Assembly (NCBI RefSeq): GCF_009696265.1
Contig: NZ_VUMH01000003.1
Location: 124,001-188,000, forward strand
Reading direction: 5' to 3'
Length of the DNA: 64,000 nucleotides
Source: Desulfovibrio porci
GTDB lineage: Bacteria; Desulfobacterota; Desulfovibrionia; Desulfovibrionales; Desulfovibrionaceae
This document shows positions 26,800 to 36,091 of this stretch, one piece after another; the first letter of the stretch is position 1, and each line of letters opens with the position of its first letter. Under the pieces are notes generated by a model, which saw only the letters and a list, made by a program, of their open reading frames with translations, made no database searches and was not told the DNA's origin. The position numbers were made by a program, and so were the translations under genes.

Positions 26800-27675
26800 A
26801 TGCCTCGCGTATTTTGCTGTCTTCTGGCGGCTCTGTTTTTCTGGATGTCGGCGACCACGGCCCGGGCCCTGCCCGTTACGTTCGACGTGTTGAGCGGTGC
26901 GCTTGCGGCCGCTTCCCTACCCCCGACCAGTCCCCCGGCTGACACGCCGACGGACGGCATTAGCGACGATCCCACCGGCAAGGAAGCAGCCGCGGCCGAA
27001 ATTTCCGGTTCGCGGCGGCCCGGGGTCATTGACCACCTGCTCCAGCGGCCCCTGCCGGACGCCCCGGCGGAACACGGCGGCAAGGCCGAAATCAGCATTA
27101 ATTACCCCTCTGTGGGCAACAATGACATTGACGCGGATATCCGCCAATGGGTCACGGGCATTGCCGACGCCTTTGAGGCGCATCTGGACATCAGCGTGTT
27201 CGGTCTGCCCGGCCTCCGGGATGACGACGCGGGTCCGGCCTTCGAATTGTTGGGTTCCTACAGCGTGTCCTGGCCGTCCAGCGCGGCGGTGAGCATCACC
27301 TTTGAAATCTGGAACTACACCGGCGGCGCGGGCAATCTGGACATCATGACGCTCAATTACAGCCTGATCACAGGGCAGCGGCTCGGTCTGGTGGACCTGT
27401 TTGAAGCGCCGGAAACCGCCCTCAACCTGATGTCCGCCTGGTCCCGTCAGGAACTGGCCCGCCGTTTCAGCGGCGGCCATCTGACCCAGGCGCTCAAGGA
27501 CGGCACCGCGCCCCTGGTGGAAAATTTCTCCAGCCTGACCCTCACGCCCGAAGGCATTCGCATTAACTTTCAACCCTATCAGGTCGCACCCGGCGCCGCC
27601 GGAGCGCAAAAAGTGGACATGCCCCTGGAAGAACTGCTCCAAGCCCGGCCGCTGCTGGCCCTCTGGAACCGCTGA
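26800..27675 (+). CDS. Exported DUF3298-like protein, copy 2
   Basis: Exported protein of 291 residues and a paralogue of the preceding gene. It has the same start pattern (MPRVF versus MSRVF), a signal peptide ending near ARA, and the shared signatures EIWNYTGGAGNLDIMTLNYSLITGQRLGLVDLFE, LNLMSAWSRQELARRF and FSSLTLTPEGIRINFQPYQVAPGAAGAQKVDMPLEEL. The His of the YTGGAHG motif is lost here (YTGGAG). I chose the ATG at 26800 because GAGG lies nine bases upstream and it matches copy 1; a GTG at 26782 is possible. Confidence 0.78.
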   Translation: MPRVFCCLLAALFFWMSATTARALPVTFDVLSGALAAASLPPTSPPADTPTDGISDDPTGKEAAAAEISGSRRPGVIDHLLQRPLPDAPAEHGGKAEISINYPSVGNNDIDADIRQWVTGIADAFEAHLDISVFGLPGLRDDDAGPAFELLGSYSVSWPSSAAVSITFEIWNYTGGAGNLDIMTLNYSLITGQRLGLVDLFEAPETALNLMSAWSRQELARRFSGGHLTQALKDGTAPLVENFSSLTLTPEGIRINFQPYQVAPGAAGAQKVDMPLEELLQARPLLALWNR

Positions 27676-27863
27676 CGCGGCTGTCCCCGATCGCCTTTTC
27701 GCCCTCAACCCGCGCTGGCCACTTCGTGCGAAGACCGGGCATGTTCGGATATCCCGCCACCTCCGGCAGGAAATGAATATTCCCATGTAAAAATCTGAAA
27801 GCTGCCGCTCCCCGCCTTGGGTATGACCCGCCCTATAATCACAGTTTTTTAATAGGAAATACT

Positions 27864-28432
27864 ATGCCCGCACTATTACAGGATATTCTGGTTCACAATC
27901 AGCGCGTCAGCGAAAAAGAGGGTCCGGTCCGGCACTTGGCCGCCGCAAGCCTGGAAAAAACTCCGCGCAAGCGTTGCGCCATCTTCACCTGCATGGATGC
28001 CCGCCTGGTGGAAATGGTAGAGCCCGCTCTGGGCATCCGACGCGGCGACGCCGTGGTGCTGCGCAACGCCGGCAACATCATCGGCACGCCGCAGGGAACC
28101 ATGATCATCAGCCTGCTGGTGGCCATATTTATGCAGGATATTGAAGAAATTGTGGTTGTGGGACATGAGGATTGCGGTTTTACCCACGCCTCCTCAGCGG
28201 TCCTGCTGGAAAGGGTGCGCCGCCGGGGCATCAGCGAAGAGGCCGTGGAGGCCATGCGCGGCCCCCTGGAAACCTATCTGGACCCGCACACCGACCCGGA
28301 ACAGAACGTCCGTGACGTGGTGGAACTGCTCCGCACCATCCGGCCTTTCCGCGCGATATTCTGGTCCACGGCCTGCTGATGCATCCGGGCAGCGGCAAAA
28401 CGCGCTTGGTAGTGGATGGCTCATGCGGATAG
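27864..28432 (+). pseudogene. Beta-class carbonic anhydrase, frameshifted near the C-terminus
   Basis: Reversible CO2 hydration enzyme. Zinc ligands are present: Cys-43 and Asp-45 in CMDARL, His-101 and Cys-104 in GHEDCG. The open frame ends at 28379 with IRPFRAIFWSTAC, which is unlike the family. From about 28351 another frame reads DILVHGLLMHPGSGKTRLVVDGSCG and stops at 28430-28432, matching the expected end. One extra C in the CC at 28349-28350 would restore PFPRDILVHG. So either a base is missing in the sequence or the gene has a fresh frameshift; the truncated product of 171 residues keeps all zinc ligands. A TATAAT is at 27834-27839 and AGGA precedes the ATG by six bases. Confidence 0.82.
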
Positions 28433-28506
28433 AACACGCTTCATATTGAGACGCTCCAACGACTGCACAGTGCGCAGCGACGTTCGCGTACAGGCAAAAA
28501 AGGTCA

Positions 28507-28547
28507 CAAAAAAAGAGAGCCGGCAACCCATGTAACCAACTCTCTTT
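28507..28547 (-). terminator. Intrinsic terminator of the tRNA-Ser gene
   Basis: On the minus strand AAAGAGAG (28547-28540) pairs with CTCTCTTT (28519-28512) and runs into a T tract (28514-28507). It lies just downstream of the tRNA 3' end. Confidence 0.65.
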
Positions 28548-28567
28548 ATTGATATATAATTGCTATA

Positions 28568-28661
28568 TGGCGGAGGGGGTGGGATTCGAACCCACGTACC
28601 GGCTATTAACCGATAACTCGATTTCGAGTCGAGCGCGTTACGGCCACTTCGCTACCCCTCC
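28568..28661 (-). tRNA. tRNA-Ser (anticodon CGA)
   Basis: Class II tRNA of 94 bases including an encoded CCA. The acceptor stem GGAGGGG pairs with CCCCTCC, followed by discriminator G, the serine identity base. The anticodon stem CTCGA/TCGAG holds loop CTCGAAA, giving anticodon CGA, which reads UCG. The T loop GGTTCGAATCC and a long variable arm (CGG-TTAATAG-CCG) are clear. A weak promoter (TTGCTT, 17 bases, TAGAGA) lies upstream at 28716-28688 on the minus strand. Confidence 0.95.
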
Positions 28662-28957
28662 GCAGGGGTAAGGCGGAACCGGAGAAATCTCTAGCCCACT
28701 TTTGCGCGAAAAGCAATGTCGGGCGGGCGCTTTTCCAAGGCATCGAATGAAGGACCTGGAGCGGACGGCGTTTCCCGCACGCCAAAACGGCGGCGGAAGC
28801 ATTCTCCCCTCGCCTCCATCCCGGCGGAACAGAATGGATTCATCCGATTCCCGGCGGCCCGCGCCCGTGCCGCATCTTGCCGCTGCCCCGGCTTTTTCCT
28901 ATAGTGCGCTGAGTCCATGCCCGCCGAACGCGGGCGCACCCCAACACGGAAGCGGCC

Positions 28958-29758
28958 ATGCTTGAAGAAAAATATACCGGCAACGGCAAGGTGCTGCTGC
29001 TCGCGGGCGGCGGCAGAATATACACGGATCTGGCGGCGCGCTTCGTACGTAGCGAACGCGAACTGGAGGACATCGTGGCCTCGCCCTATTCCCGCCAGAT
29101 CGTGAAGAATATTCTCTCCAGCGGCCACCGCGCCGCCCTGGAGTTCGACTTTTTCCTTTTCGGCGTGGAGGGCTACTCACGCGTGACCGAGGCCCAACTG
29201 GTGCGCAAGCGACTGGCTTCCTACCTGATCAAGTCCGGCCGGGCGGAGCTCAACGGCAAGCGGCGTTTTTCCGTGGTCTATCCGCGCGAGGTGGCGGAAT
29301 TTTCCGCGCCTGTGGCCCTGCCCGGCGGCGGCACGGCCACGCTCAGCGGCCGGGATCTGGCCGATCTGACCCGCCAGTGGTACGAGGCCGGGCTGGAAGC
29401 CGGGCTGCCCGAGGAAAATCTGCGTTATCTGAAGCCCCAGGCCACGGAGTTCAAGGCCATCATCGGCATGAACGCCCACGCCCTGCTGGACTGGTTCGCC
29501 ATCCGCTGCTGCCGCAACGCCCAGCATGAAATCCGCGATCTGGCCTGGAAGATGCTGCGCCTCTGTCGTCAGGCCGCGCCCGACCTGTTCGAGGGTGCGG
29601 GACCCAACTGCGTGCAACTGGGCTATTGCCCGGAAAACAGTTTGCAGAATGCGCGCTGCAAAGGGCGGATCATCACCAAGGACGAGGCCATGGCCGTGCT
29701 GCGGGAACACGGCCGCCGGGAAAGCCCGCCGCGCGACGACGAATTCGAGCAGGAATAA
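28958..29758 (+). CDS. thyX: FAD-dependent thymidylate synthase-like protein (ThyX), divergent active-site motif
   Basis: Protein of 266 residues resembling flavin-dependent thymidylate synthase, which methylates dUMP to dTMP. Family features: GHRAALEFDFFLFGVEGYSR (about 56-75), QLVRKRLASYLIKSGR (80-95), MNAHALLDWFAIRCCRNAQHEIRDLAWKML. The signature RHR-x7-S appears as RKR-x7-S (Arg-83, Lys-84, Arg-85, Ser-93), so the central histidine is a lysine, and the usual RY after it is RA. The C-terminus has a Cys pattern (CVQLGYCPEN, NARCKG) that may bind metal. No thyA is seen in the window. It may be a true but divergent ThyX or a paralogue. Confidence 0.75.
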   Translation: MLEEKYTGNGKVLLLAGGGRIYTDLAARFVRSERELEDIVASPYSRQIVKNILSSGHRAALEFDFFLFGVEGYSRVTEAQLVRKRLASYLIKSGRAELNGKRRFSVVYPREVAEFSAPVALPGGGTATLSGRDLADLTRQWYEAGLEAGLPEENLRYLKPQATEFKAIIGMNAHALLDWFAIRCCRNAQHEIRDLAWKMLRLCRQAAPDLFEGAGPNCVQLGYCPENSLQNARCKGRIITKDEAMAVLREHGRRESPPRDDEFEQE

Positions 29759-29761
29759 ATG

Positions 29762-29795
29762 ACAGGCCCCGGTCCAGTGAAGGACCGGGGCCTGT
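29762..29795. terminator. Bidirectional terminator between thyX and the polyphosphate kinase gene
   Basis: ACAGGCCCCGGTCC (29762-29775) and GGACCGGGGCCTGT (29782-29795) form a perfect 14-bp stem with a six-base loop between two convergent genes. Confidence 0.7.
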
Positions 29796-29815
29796 ATTTG
29801 CCTGATGTTTTTTCT

Positions 29816-31330
29816 TCAAGCGCGTTTGAGGGCCTTTTTCAGCGTATCCCGGTAGATGCGCACCACCTCAAGCCGGGCGTATTTCTTGTCCTCGGCCGGT
29901 ACGATATGCCAGGGCGCGTCTTCCGTGCTGGTGCGGGCGAATATTTCTTCCGCCGCTTCCATGTAAGCCGGGAACTTTTCCCGGTTGCGCCAGTCTTCGT
30001 CCGTGATCTTGTACTGTTTCCAAGGGGTGTTTTCCCGCTCCCTGAAACGCCGCAACTGCTCCTCCTGCGAGATATGCAGCCAGTATTTGACCACCACATT
30101 GCGGGGAGCCCGCAACTGGGCCTCAAAATCGTTGATCTCGGCATAGGCCCGTTTCCAGTCGGCGGCCGGAGTGAGGCCCTCCACCCGTTCCACCAGCACC
30201 CGGCCGTACCAGGAGCGGTCATAGACGGTCACAAAGCCCGCCATGGGCACATGCCGCCAGAAACGCCAGAGATAATGATGGGCCAGTTCCTCGTCCGTGG
30301 GCGCACTGATGGGGATCACCCGCGCGATGCGCGCGTCCATGCCCGCTGTGAGCCTGCGGATGGCCCCGCCCTTGCCTGCCGCGTCCCAGCCCTCGAAAAC
30401 CAGGGTACTGGAGATGCCCGCTTTCCAGGCTTTGTAGGTCAGGGCGCGGACGTCTTCCTGCAGGGCGGCCAGCTTCTTTTTGTACTCGCTGTGCTCGCGC
30501 GCGCCGCTCAGGTCCACCGCGTCCAGCGCGCTGAAGGCGGCGGCATCGCCCCGCTCCGCTCCGGCGCCGTCCGCCGGAGACGTCTGGCCGGGCGCGGCGG
30601 ATGAGGCCTGAGCCGAAAGGTCGCGGGCGGCCACGGCGCTGTCCAACGCCGCTGTCAGCGCGCGGGTCACGGCCACATTGCGAAAATTGGCGTCAAAGGC
30701 GTCGATGAGCGTCCAGGGCGCATAGGCCCGGTCGGTAATGGTGATGGCTTTGCCCGCCGCGCTGACCAGGCCGTCATAATTTTCCTCGCTCTTTTTGTCG
30801 TAGGGCGTGAAGCTGCGGCGGTTCTTGTGTTTCAGACGCTCTTCCAGCCGCTCCTTATGAGCTTTCTTGCTGATATGCAGCCAGAATTTGACGATCAGGG
30901 TTCCCGACGCGGCCAGAGAACGCTCCAGCCGCGCCCAGAGCTGCATCCGCCGGTTGAAGTCGTCCTCATTCAGACCGCCGCAACAGAGCTTTCGGATGGG
31001 TTCGCTGTACCAGCCGCCGAAAAAGACGGCCATTTCACCCTTGCCCGGCAGCGCGCGCCAGTAGCGCCAAGCTTCGGGACGCTTCTTTTCCTCGTCGGTT
31101 TCCAGCCAGAAGGTATGGGTGCGGATATTCTTGGCGTCCATCCATTCCGACAGCAGGTTGACCACCGCGTCCTTGCCCACGCCGTCCACGCCTTCAATGA
31201 TCACCAGCACCGGCACATTGCGCTCACGCGCCCCACGCTGCGCGGCGAACAGCCTTCCGCGCAGTTCTTCCTTGAGCGCGCTGTATTCTTTGGACGAATA
31301 GGATCTGCCCAAGGATGCGGATTCAAACAT
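29816..31330 (-). CDS. pap: Polyphosphate:AMP phosphotransferase (two PPK2 domains)
   Basis: Cytoplasmic enzyme of 504 residues made of two PPK2 domains, the layout of the class II enzyme that phosphorylates AMP to ADP using polyphosphate. Domain 1 (about 10-225) has Walker A VIIEGVDGVGKDAVVNLLSEW and domain 2 (about 270-500) has LVFEGWDAAGKGGAIRRLTAGMDAR and YDRSWYGRVLVERVEG. An Ala/Ser/Pro-rich linker of about 45 residues joins them. It overlaps the next upstream gene by 8 bases. The pst phosphate system lies elsewhere in the window. Confidence 0.92.
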   Translation of the reverse strand: MFESASLGRSYSSKEYSALKEELRGRLFAAQRGARERNVPVLVIIEGVDGVGKDAVVNLLSEWMDAKNIRTHTFWLETDEEKKRPEAWRYWRALPGKGEMAVFFGGWYSEPIRKLCCGGLNEDDFNRRMQLWARLERSLAASGTLIVKFWLHISKKAHKERLEERLKHKNRRSFTPYDKKSEENYDGLVSAAGKAITITDRAYAPWTLIDAFDANFRNVAVTRALTAALDSAVAARDLSAQASSAAPGQTSPADGAGAERGDAAAFSALDAVDLSGAREHSEYKKKLAALQEDVRALTYKAWKAGISSTLVFEGWDAAGKGGAIRRLTAGMDARIARVIPISAPTDEELAHHYLWRFWRHVPMAGFVTVYDRSWYGRVLVERVEGLTPAADWKRAYAEINDFEAQLRAPRNVVVKYWLHISQEEQLRRFRERENTPWKQYKITDEDWRNREKFPAYMEAAEEIFARTSTEDAPWHIVPAEDKKYARLEVVRIYRDTLKKALKRA

Positions 31331-32660
31331 TCCCTTCTCCCTTTGTACCGCGCGGCGGCCGGGCCGGATTCCGGTCCGCGCCGTTGACCACCGCGCCGAT
31401 CATCACGCCCAAGTGGCTCATGGCCAGGCCCAGCCACCAGATGCGGTAAAAATCATGTCCGAAGATGCCGTTGACGAGCCAGCCCGCAAAGCCGATCCAG
31501 AACCAGGCCGTCAGCCGCCAGTAGGGGCTCGCGTCCCTTTCCGCATATTCTTCCGCCAGACGCGGCCTGATGCGCCTGTAGCCCCACCAGAGAAAACCCA
31601 GCAGAAAAATCATGCCCAGGCAGAAACCCACCAGACCATGGGCATAGAGCATATCCAGGTAAAGGTTGTGCGGATGGCTGATGGTGATTTCATCCTTGAG
31701 CGGCGCAAGCCCCAGAGAGCGGAAGGCCGCGTTGTACTGTCCGGCCCCGGCCCCGAACCAGGGATGTTCCAGAAAAACGCGCCAGCCCAGATTCCAGAGG
31801 CTCCAGCGGCCGTCGTCGATCACGTGTTCCGGCGTCAGGCGTTGCGGCTGGCAAAGGATGAACAGCCCCAGGGCCAGCAGCGGCCAGAGCAGAATGCGCC
31901 ACTGCCAGCGCCGCCGGCGCAGCAGGGCCCAGAAGCCGAAAGACGCGGCCACAGCCAGCACGCCGCTGCGGCTGGCCGCCCCCTGCAACAGAAAAAAGGC
32001 CGGCCAGAAGACGGCCAGGCAGAGAAAAGCGGAACTCACGGCGTCCAGACCCCGGCGCAGGACAAACCAGAGGCCGAAAGCCGGGATCAACGCCAGAGCA
32101 ATGTAATTGCCCACCGTATAGTCGCCCAGGCTGCCGGTCAGCCGTCCGGCGTTGCGCGTGTAGCCCATGATGAAATCCCGGCCCGTGGCCGCCTGCCAGA
32201 TGCCGTCCAGGCCCTGCCAGAAGCAGGCCAGCGCGCAGGCCCAGACCAGGCGGCGCAGATCCTTTTCGTCGCGCACGCATTCCATGGCGATGAAGGGCAG
32301 GATAAAGCCCTTGTTGACGCCAGTGCCCGCGTGCAGCAGGGACGCAAGGGGGTCTGTGGAAAAACAGACGCCGATGCCGACCATCAGCCAGAGGCAATAG
32401 AACAGCCGGCGCGCGTCAAGACGGCGCAACACGCTGTTATGCCATTCATGGCGGTAATAGAGCAGCAGAAAAATAAAGCTGAGCACCGGCATGACCTCGC
32501 GCATGCCGTAGCCAATGGGGAAAGAGGCCAGCGAGAACCAGAACGACCAGAACAGGCAGGCGAACCAGAATTCACCCGGCCGTTCGCGGCGCATGGCGCT
32601 CCAGGACTCCAGAACGGATGCGGCCCAACGGGCCGGGGCCGCGAAAATTTTCTGCATCAT
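31323..32660 (-). CDS. O-antigen ligase-like (WaaL/Wzy family) membrane protein
   Basis: Inner-membrane protein of about 445 residues with ten or more hydrophobic helices and a large periplasmic loop between residues of about 270 and 350. That loop contains NLGWRVFLEHPWFGAGAGQYNAAFRSLG and ISHPHNLYLDMLYAHGLVGF; the H(P)HN-L-L motif is the Wzy_C/ligase signature. It should transfer or polymerise a lipid-linked glycan. GGGAGG is very close to the tandem ATGs at 32660/32657, so the second may be used. It overlaps the PPK2 gene by 8 bases. Confidence 0.85.
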   Translation of the reverse strand: MMQKIFAAPARWAASVLESWSAMRRERPGEFWFACLFWSFWFSLASFPIGYGMREVMPVLSFIFLLLYYRHEWHNSVLRRLDARRLFYCLWLMVGIGVCFSTDPLASLLHAGTGVNKGFILPFIAMECVRDEKDLRRLVWACALACFWQGLDGIWQAATGRDFIMGYTRNAGRLTGSLGDYTVGNYIALALIPAFGLWFVLRRGLDAVSSAFLCLAVFWPAFFLLQGAASRSGVLAVAASFGFWALLRRRRWQWRILLWPLLALGLFILCQPQRLTPEHVIDDGRWSLWNLGWRVFLEHPWFGAGAGQYNAAFRSLGLAPLKDEITISHPHNLYLDMLYAHGLVGFCLGMIFLLGFLWWGYRRIRPRLAEEYAERDASPYWRLTAWFWIGFAGWLVNGIFGHDFYRIWWLGLAMSHLGVMIGAVVNGADRNPARPPRGTKGEGNV

Positions 32661-32747
32661 ACCTCCCGTTGCGCGCGGACGCATCCGTCCCCGTACCGCT
32701 TGTTTTGAGCATAGCCGTCCGGGCGGGCAAATTCAAGCGACACGCTC

Positions 32748-32776
32748 TTGTGTTAACGGGCCTATGGAACTACTAT
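32748..32776 (+). promoter_or_regulatory. Candidate sigma-70 promoter for the NYN gene
   Basis: TTGTGT (32748-32753) and TACTAT (32771-32776) are 17 bases apart. The start codon follows about 45 bases downstream. Confidence 0.45.
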
Positions 32777-32821
32777 GCCGTGATCTGCAATATTCACGTT
32801 ATGACTTGTTTTGAGGAGTAT

Positions 32822-33478
32822 ATGGCACGATTTACCGGTTTTGATGAAGTTTTCAGCGCGTTGTATGTGGACTTTGACAATATCTATACCCGTTTTCTGG
32901 AGGCGGACCCGGAAGCCGCCAGGGCATTCGGTTCAGCGCCCTACCGCTGGGTACGCTGGATTGAAAACCACGCCCTGCGCATTCTGTACGGCGAGGGAGT
33001 GCGCCGCCGCATTCTCAAGCGCACCTGTTATCTGAACCCGCAACGCTATCAGGAATTCCGCAATCCGTTCATCCGCAGTGCCTTTCAGGTGGTGGACTGC
33101 CCGCCGCTGACCTCGCGCGGCAAAACCAGCACGGACATCCATCTGGTCATGGACTGCATGGACGACCTTTCCCATTCCACCCACTTTGACGAATTCATCA
33201 TCCTGTCCGGCGACGCGGACTTCACTCCCCTGCTGATCCGTCTGCAGGAACACGCCCGCCGCACCCTGATCCTTTCCGTGGGCTATTCCTCGCCGGCCTA
33301 TACCGCCGCCGCCTCCTGGCGCATCCGCGAGGACTGGTTTCTGCAACAGGCCCTCAAGGACGAGCGCGGCGATGACGACGACAACGATCTGCCCGTCGGC
33401 GTTCAGACGCCCCGCGTCGCCCAGACCGCGACCCGCGACGTGGACGAGGAGGACGATCCTTCCCCCGGAAACCGCTGA
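32822..33478 (+). CDS. NYN-domain (LabA/DUF88, PIN-like) protein
   Basis: Protein of 218 residues with a NYN nuclease-like fold. Acidic residues expected in the active centre are present: Asp-17/Asp-19 in LYVDFDNIY, Asp-105 in RGKTSTDIHLVMD and Asp-131/Asp-133 in LSGDADFTPLL. NYN proteins are thought to process RNA in a metal-dependent way. The tail is very acidic (DERGDDDDN, DVDEEDDPS) and there is no OST-HTH partner domain. GAGGAG precedes the ATG. It is divergent from the O-antigen ligase gene and stands alone. Confidence 0.85.
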   Translation: MARFTGFDEVFSALYVDFDNIYTRFLEADPEAARAFGSAPYRWVRWIENHALRILYGEGVRRRILKRTCYLNPQRYQEFRNPFIRSAFQVVDCPPLTSRGKTSTDIHLVMDCMDDLSHSTHFDEFIILSGDADFTPLLIRLQEHARRTLILSVGYSSPAYTAAASWRIREDWFLQQALKDERGDDDDNDLPVGVQTPRVAQTATRDVDEEDDPSPGNR

Positions 33479-33597
33479 ACGCCCTTGACGGCGGCCGCGC
33501 CCACGGCTAAAGATGGGCAGGTTCCGGCCCGTGGCCGGTGGATTGTTCCGGCGCGCCCGGCGCGTCCTCTTGATTTTCGCAATCTTAAGGAGGCCCT

Positions 33598-34341
33598 ATG
33601 TTTCGCGGAGTTACCCTTGCCCTGCTCATGATGACGCTTTTCTGCGGCCAGGCCCTGGCGGCGGAAAAGTATACCGTGGCCAGCGACTGCACTTGGCCGC
33701 CCATGGAAATGCTCAACGCCCAGAAACAGCCGGAAGGCTATTCCACGGATTACATCCGCGCTGTGGCCAAGGCCGCCGGCTTTGAGGTGGACGTCCGCAA
33801 CATCGCCTGGGACGGCATTTTCGGCGGCGTGGCCACGGGCAAGTACGACATCGTGGCTTCGTCCACCACCATCACCCCCGAACGCCAGAAACAGTTCGAC
33901 TTCTCCGATCCCTACTATGAAGTGGTCCAGGCCGTGGTGCTGCCCGCGGGCACGAACATCAAGAGCCTGGCCGATCTCAAGGGCAAGAAAGTCGGCGGCC
34001 AGATCGGCACCACGGGCATCTTTGTGATGCGCAAGGCCGACGTGGGCGCCGACCTCAAGGAATACGACGACGTGGGCCTGGCCATCCAGGACATGGTGGG
34101 CGGCCGTCTTGACGCGGTGATCTGCGACAGCCCCGTAGCCATGTACTATGTGAACAAAAAGGCCGATTACGCCGGCAAGCTGAACCTCTCCTTCAAGACC
34201 GACGACAAGGAATACTATGGCTTCACCGTGCGCAAGGGCCGCCAGGATCTGGTGGACAAGCTGAACAAGGGCATCAAGCAGGTCAAGGAATCCGGCCTGG
34301 AAGCCAAGCTGATCGAAAAGTGGATGGGCACGGGCAAGTAG
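33598..34341 (+). CDS. Polar amino-acid ABC transporter substrate-binding protein
   Basis: Periplasmic binding protein of 247 residues, SBP family 3, with signal peptide cleaved after QALA. The ligand-binding pattern is CTWPPMEMLNAQKQPEGYSTDYI, then FGGVATGKYDIVASSTTITPERQKQFDFSDPYYE and VGGQIGTTG. GGAGG lies four bases before the ATG. It is the first gene of a three-gene unit with permease and ATPase. Confidence 0.93.
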   Translation: MFRGVTLALLMMTLFCGQALAAEKYTVASDCTWPPMEMLNAQKQPEGYSTDYIRAVAKAAGFEVDVRNIAWDGIFGGVATGKYDIVASSTTITPERQKQFDFSDPYYEVVQAVVLPAGTNIKSLADLKGKKVGGQIGTTGIFVMRKADVGADLKEYDDVGLAIQDMVGGRLDAVICDSPVAMYYVNKKADYAGKLNLSFKTDDKEYYGFTVRKGRQDLVDKLNKGIKQVKESGLEAKLIEKWMGTGK

Positions 34342-34447
34342 CAAGACGTTTTCACGTCGAAAAGCGAATCTGCTCCGGTTCCGACGCGCGGGCGGGCGGC
34401 TCCGCCCCCGCCCGCGTCCACCACTAAATACAAAGGCGGCGGCGCGC

Positions 34448-35237
34448 ATGCCTGAACCCAACGACACTCACAGCAAGGGCAATATCGTCATGGTCACCGA
34501 CGGGGGTTCCATCCCGGACCCTCGCGAATGGCGTCTGATCAACGCATGGTCCATCGCCCTGGTGGGCGCGGTGTGCGCCCTGTTCGCGCTCTGCCTGCTC
34601 TGGCCGGAGCCCTATCTGCGCATCCTGCTCTATCTGCCGGACGGCGTGCTGATCACCTTCAAAATCACGGTCATGTCCATCTGTTGCGCCGTGCCGCTGG
34701 GCCTGCTGACCGGCCTGGGCCGCATTTCACGCAACCGCGTCATCAATCTTCTGGCCTCCACCTATGTGGAGGTCATCCGCGGCATCCCGTTGCTGGTCCA
34801 GCTGTTTTACATCTACTACGCCCTGTCCCGCTTCTTTCAGGTCAGCGGCATCACCTCGGCGGTCATCGCCATCAGCGTCTGTTACGGCGCGTATATGGGC
34901 GAGGTGTTCCGCGCGGGCATCATGGCCATTTCCAAGGGACAAAGCGAGGCCGCGCGCTCTCTGGGCCTCAACCGCTTCCAGACCATGTTCTACGTGGTGC
35001 TGCCCCAGGCCTGGCGGACCATTCTGCCGCCCGTGGGCAACGAATGCATCGCCATGCTCAAGGACACCTCCCTGGTCTCCATCATGGCCGTGCCCGACAT
35101 CATGCAGCGCGCCCGCAGCTTTGTTGGCACCACCTATCTGTACTTCGAGACGTACACGGTCATCGCCCTGATCTACCTGATCATCACCCTTGTGCTCTCC
35201 AAATGCGTGAGCATCATGGAATCCAGGCTGAACTACT

Positions 35238-35251
<14 letters not shown>
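34448..35251 (+). CDS. Polar amino-acid ABC transporter permease
   Basis: Inner-membrane permease of 267 residues of the HisM/GlnP type, with an N-terminal hydrophilic tail of about 35 residues then about five helices. The EAA loop is clear: [55 protein letters not shown] is the family's first core helix. It overlaps the ATPase gene by 14 bases. The long N-terminus and weak ribosome-binding site leave the start slightly uncertain. Confidence 0.91.
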
Positions 35252-35987
<736 letters not shown>

Positions 35988-36091
35988 TTTGAGCAGGCCC
36001 GTGAAGCGCGGCGTTTTGCCTTTGCGGCACAGCAAGCGGTCGTATGACGCCGAAAGCATACTCTGCCGGCACCTGCTGGCCGGAGTCAAAA

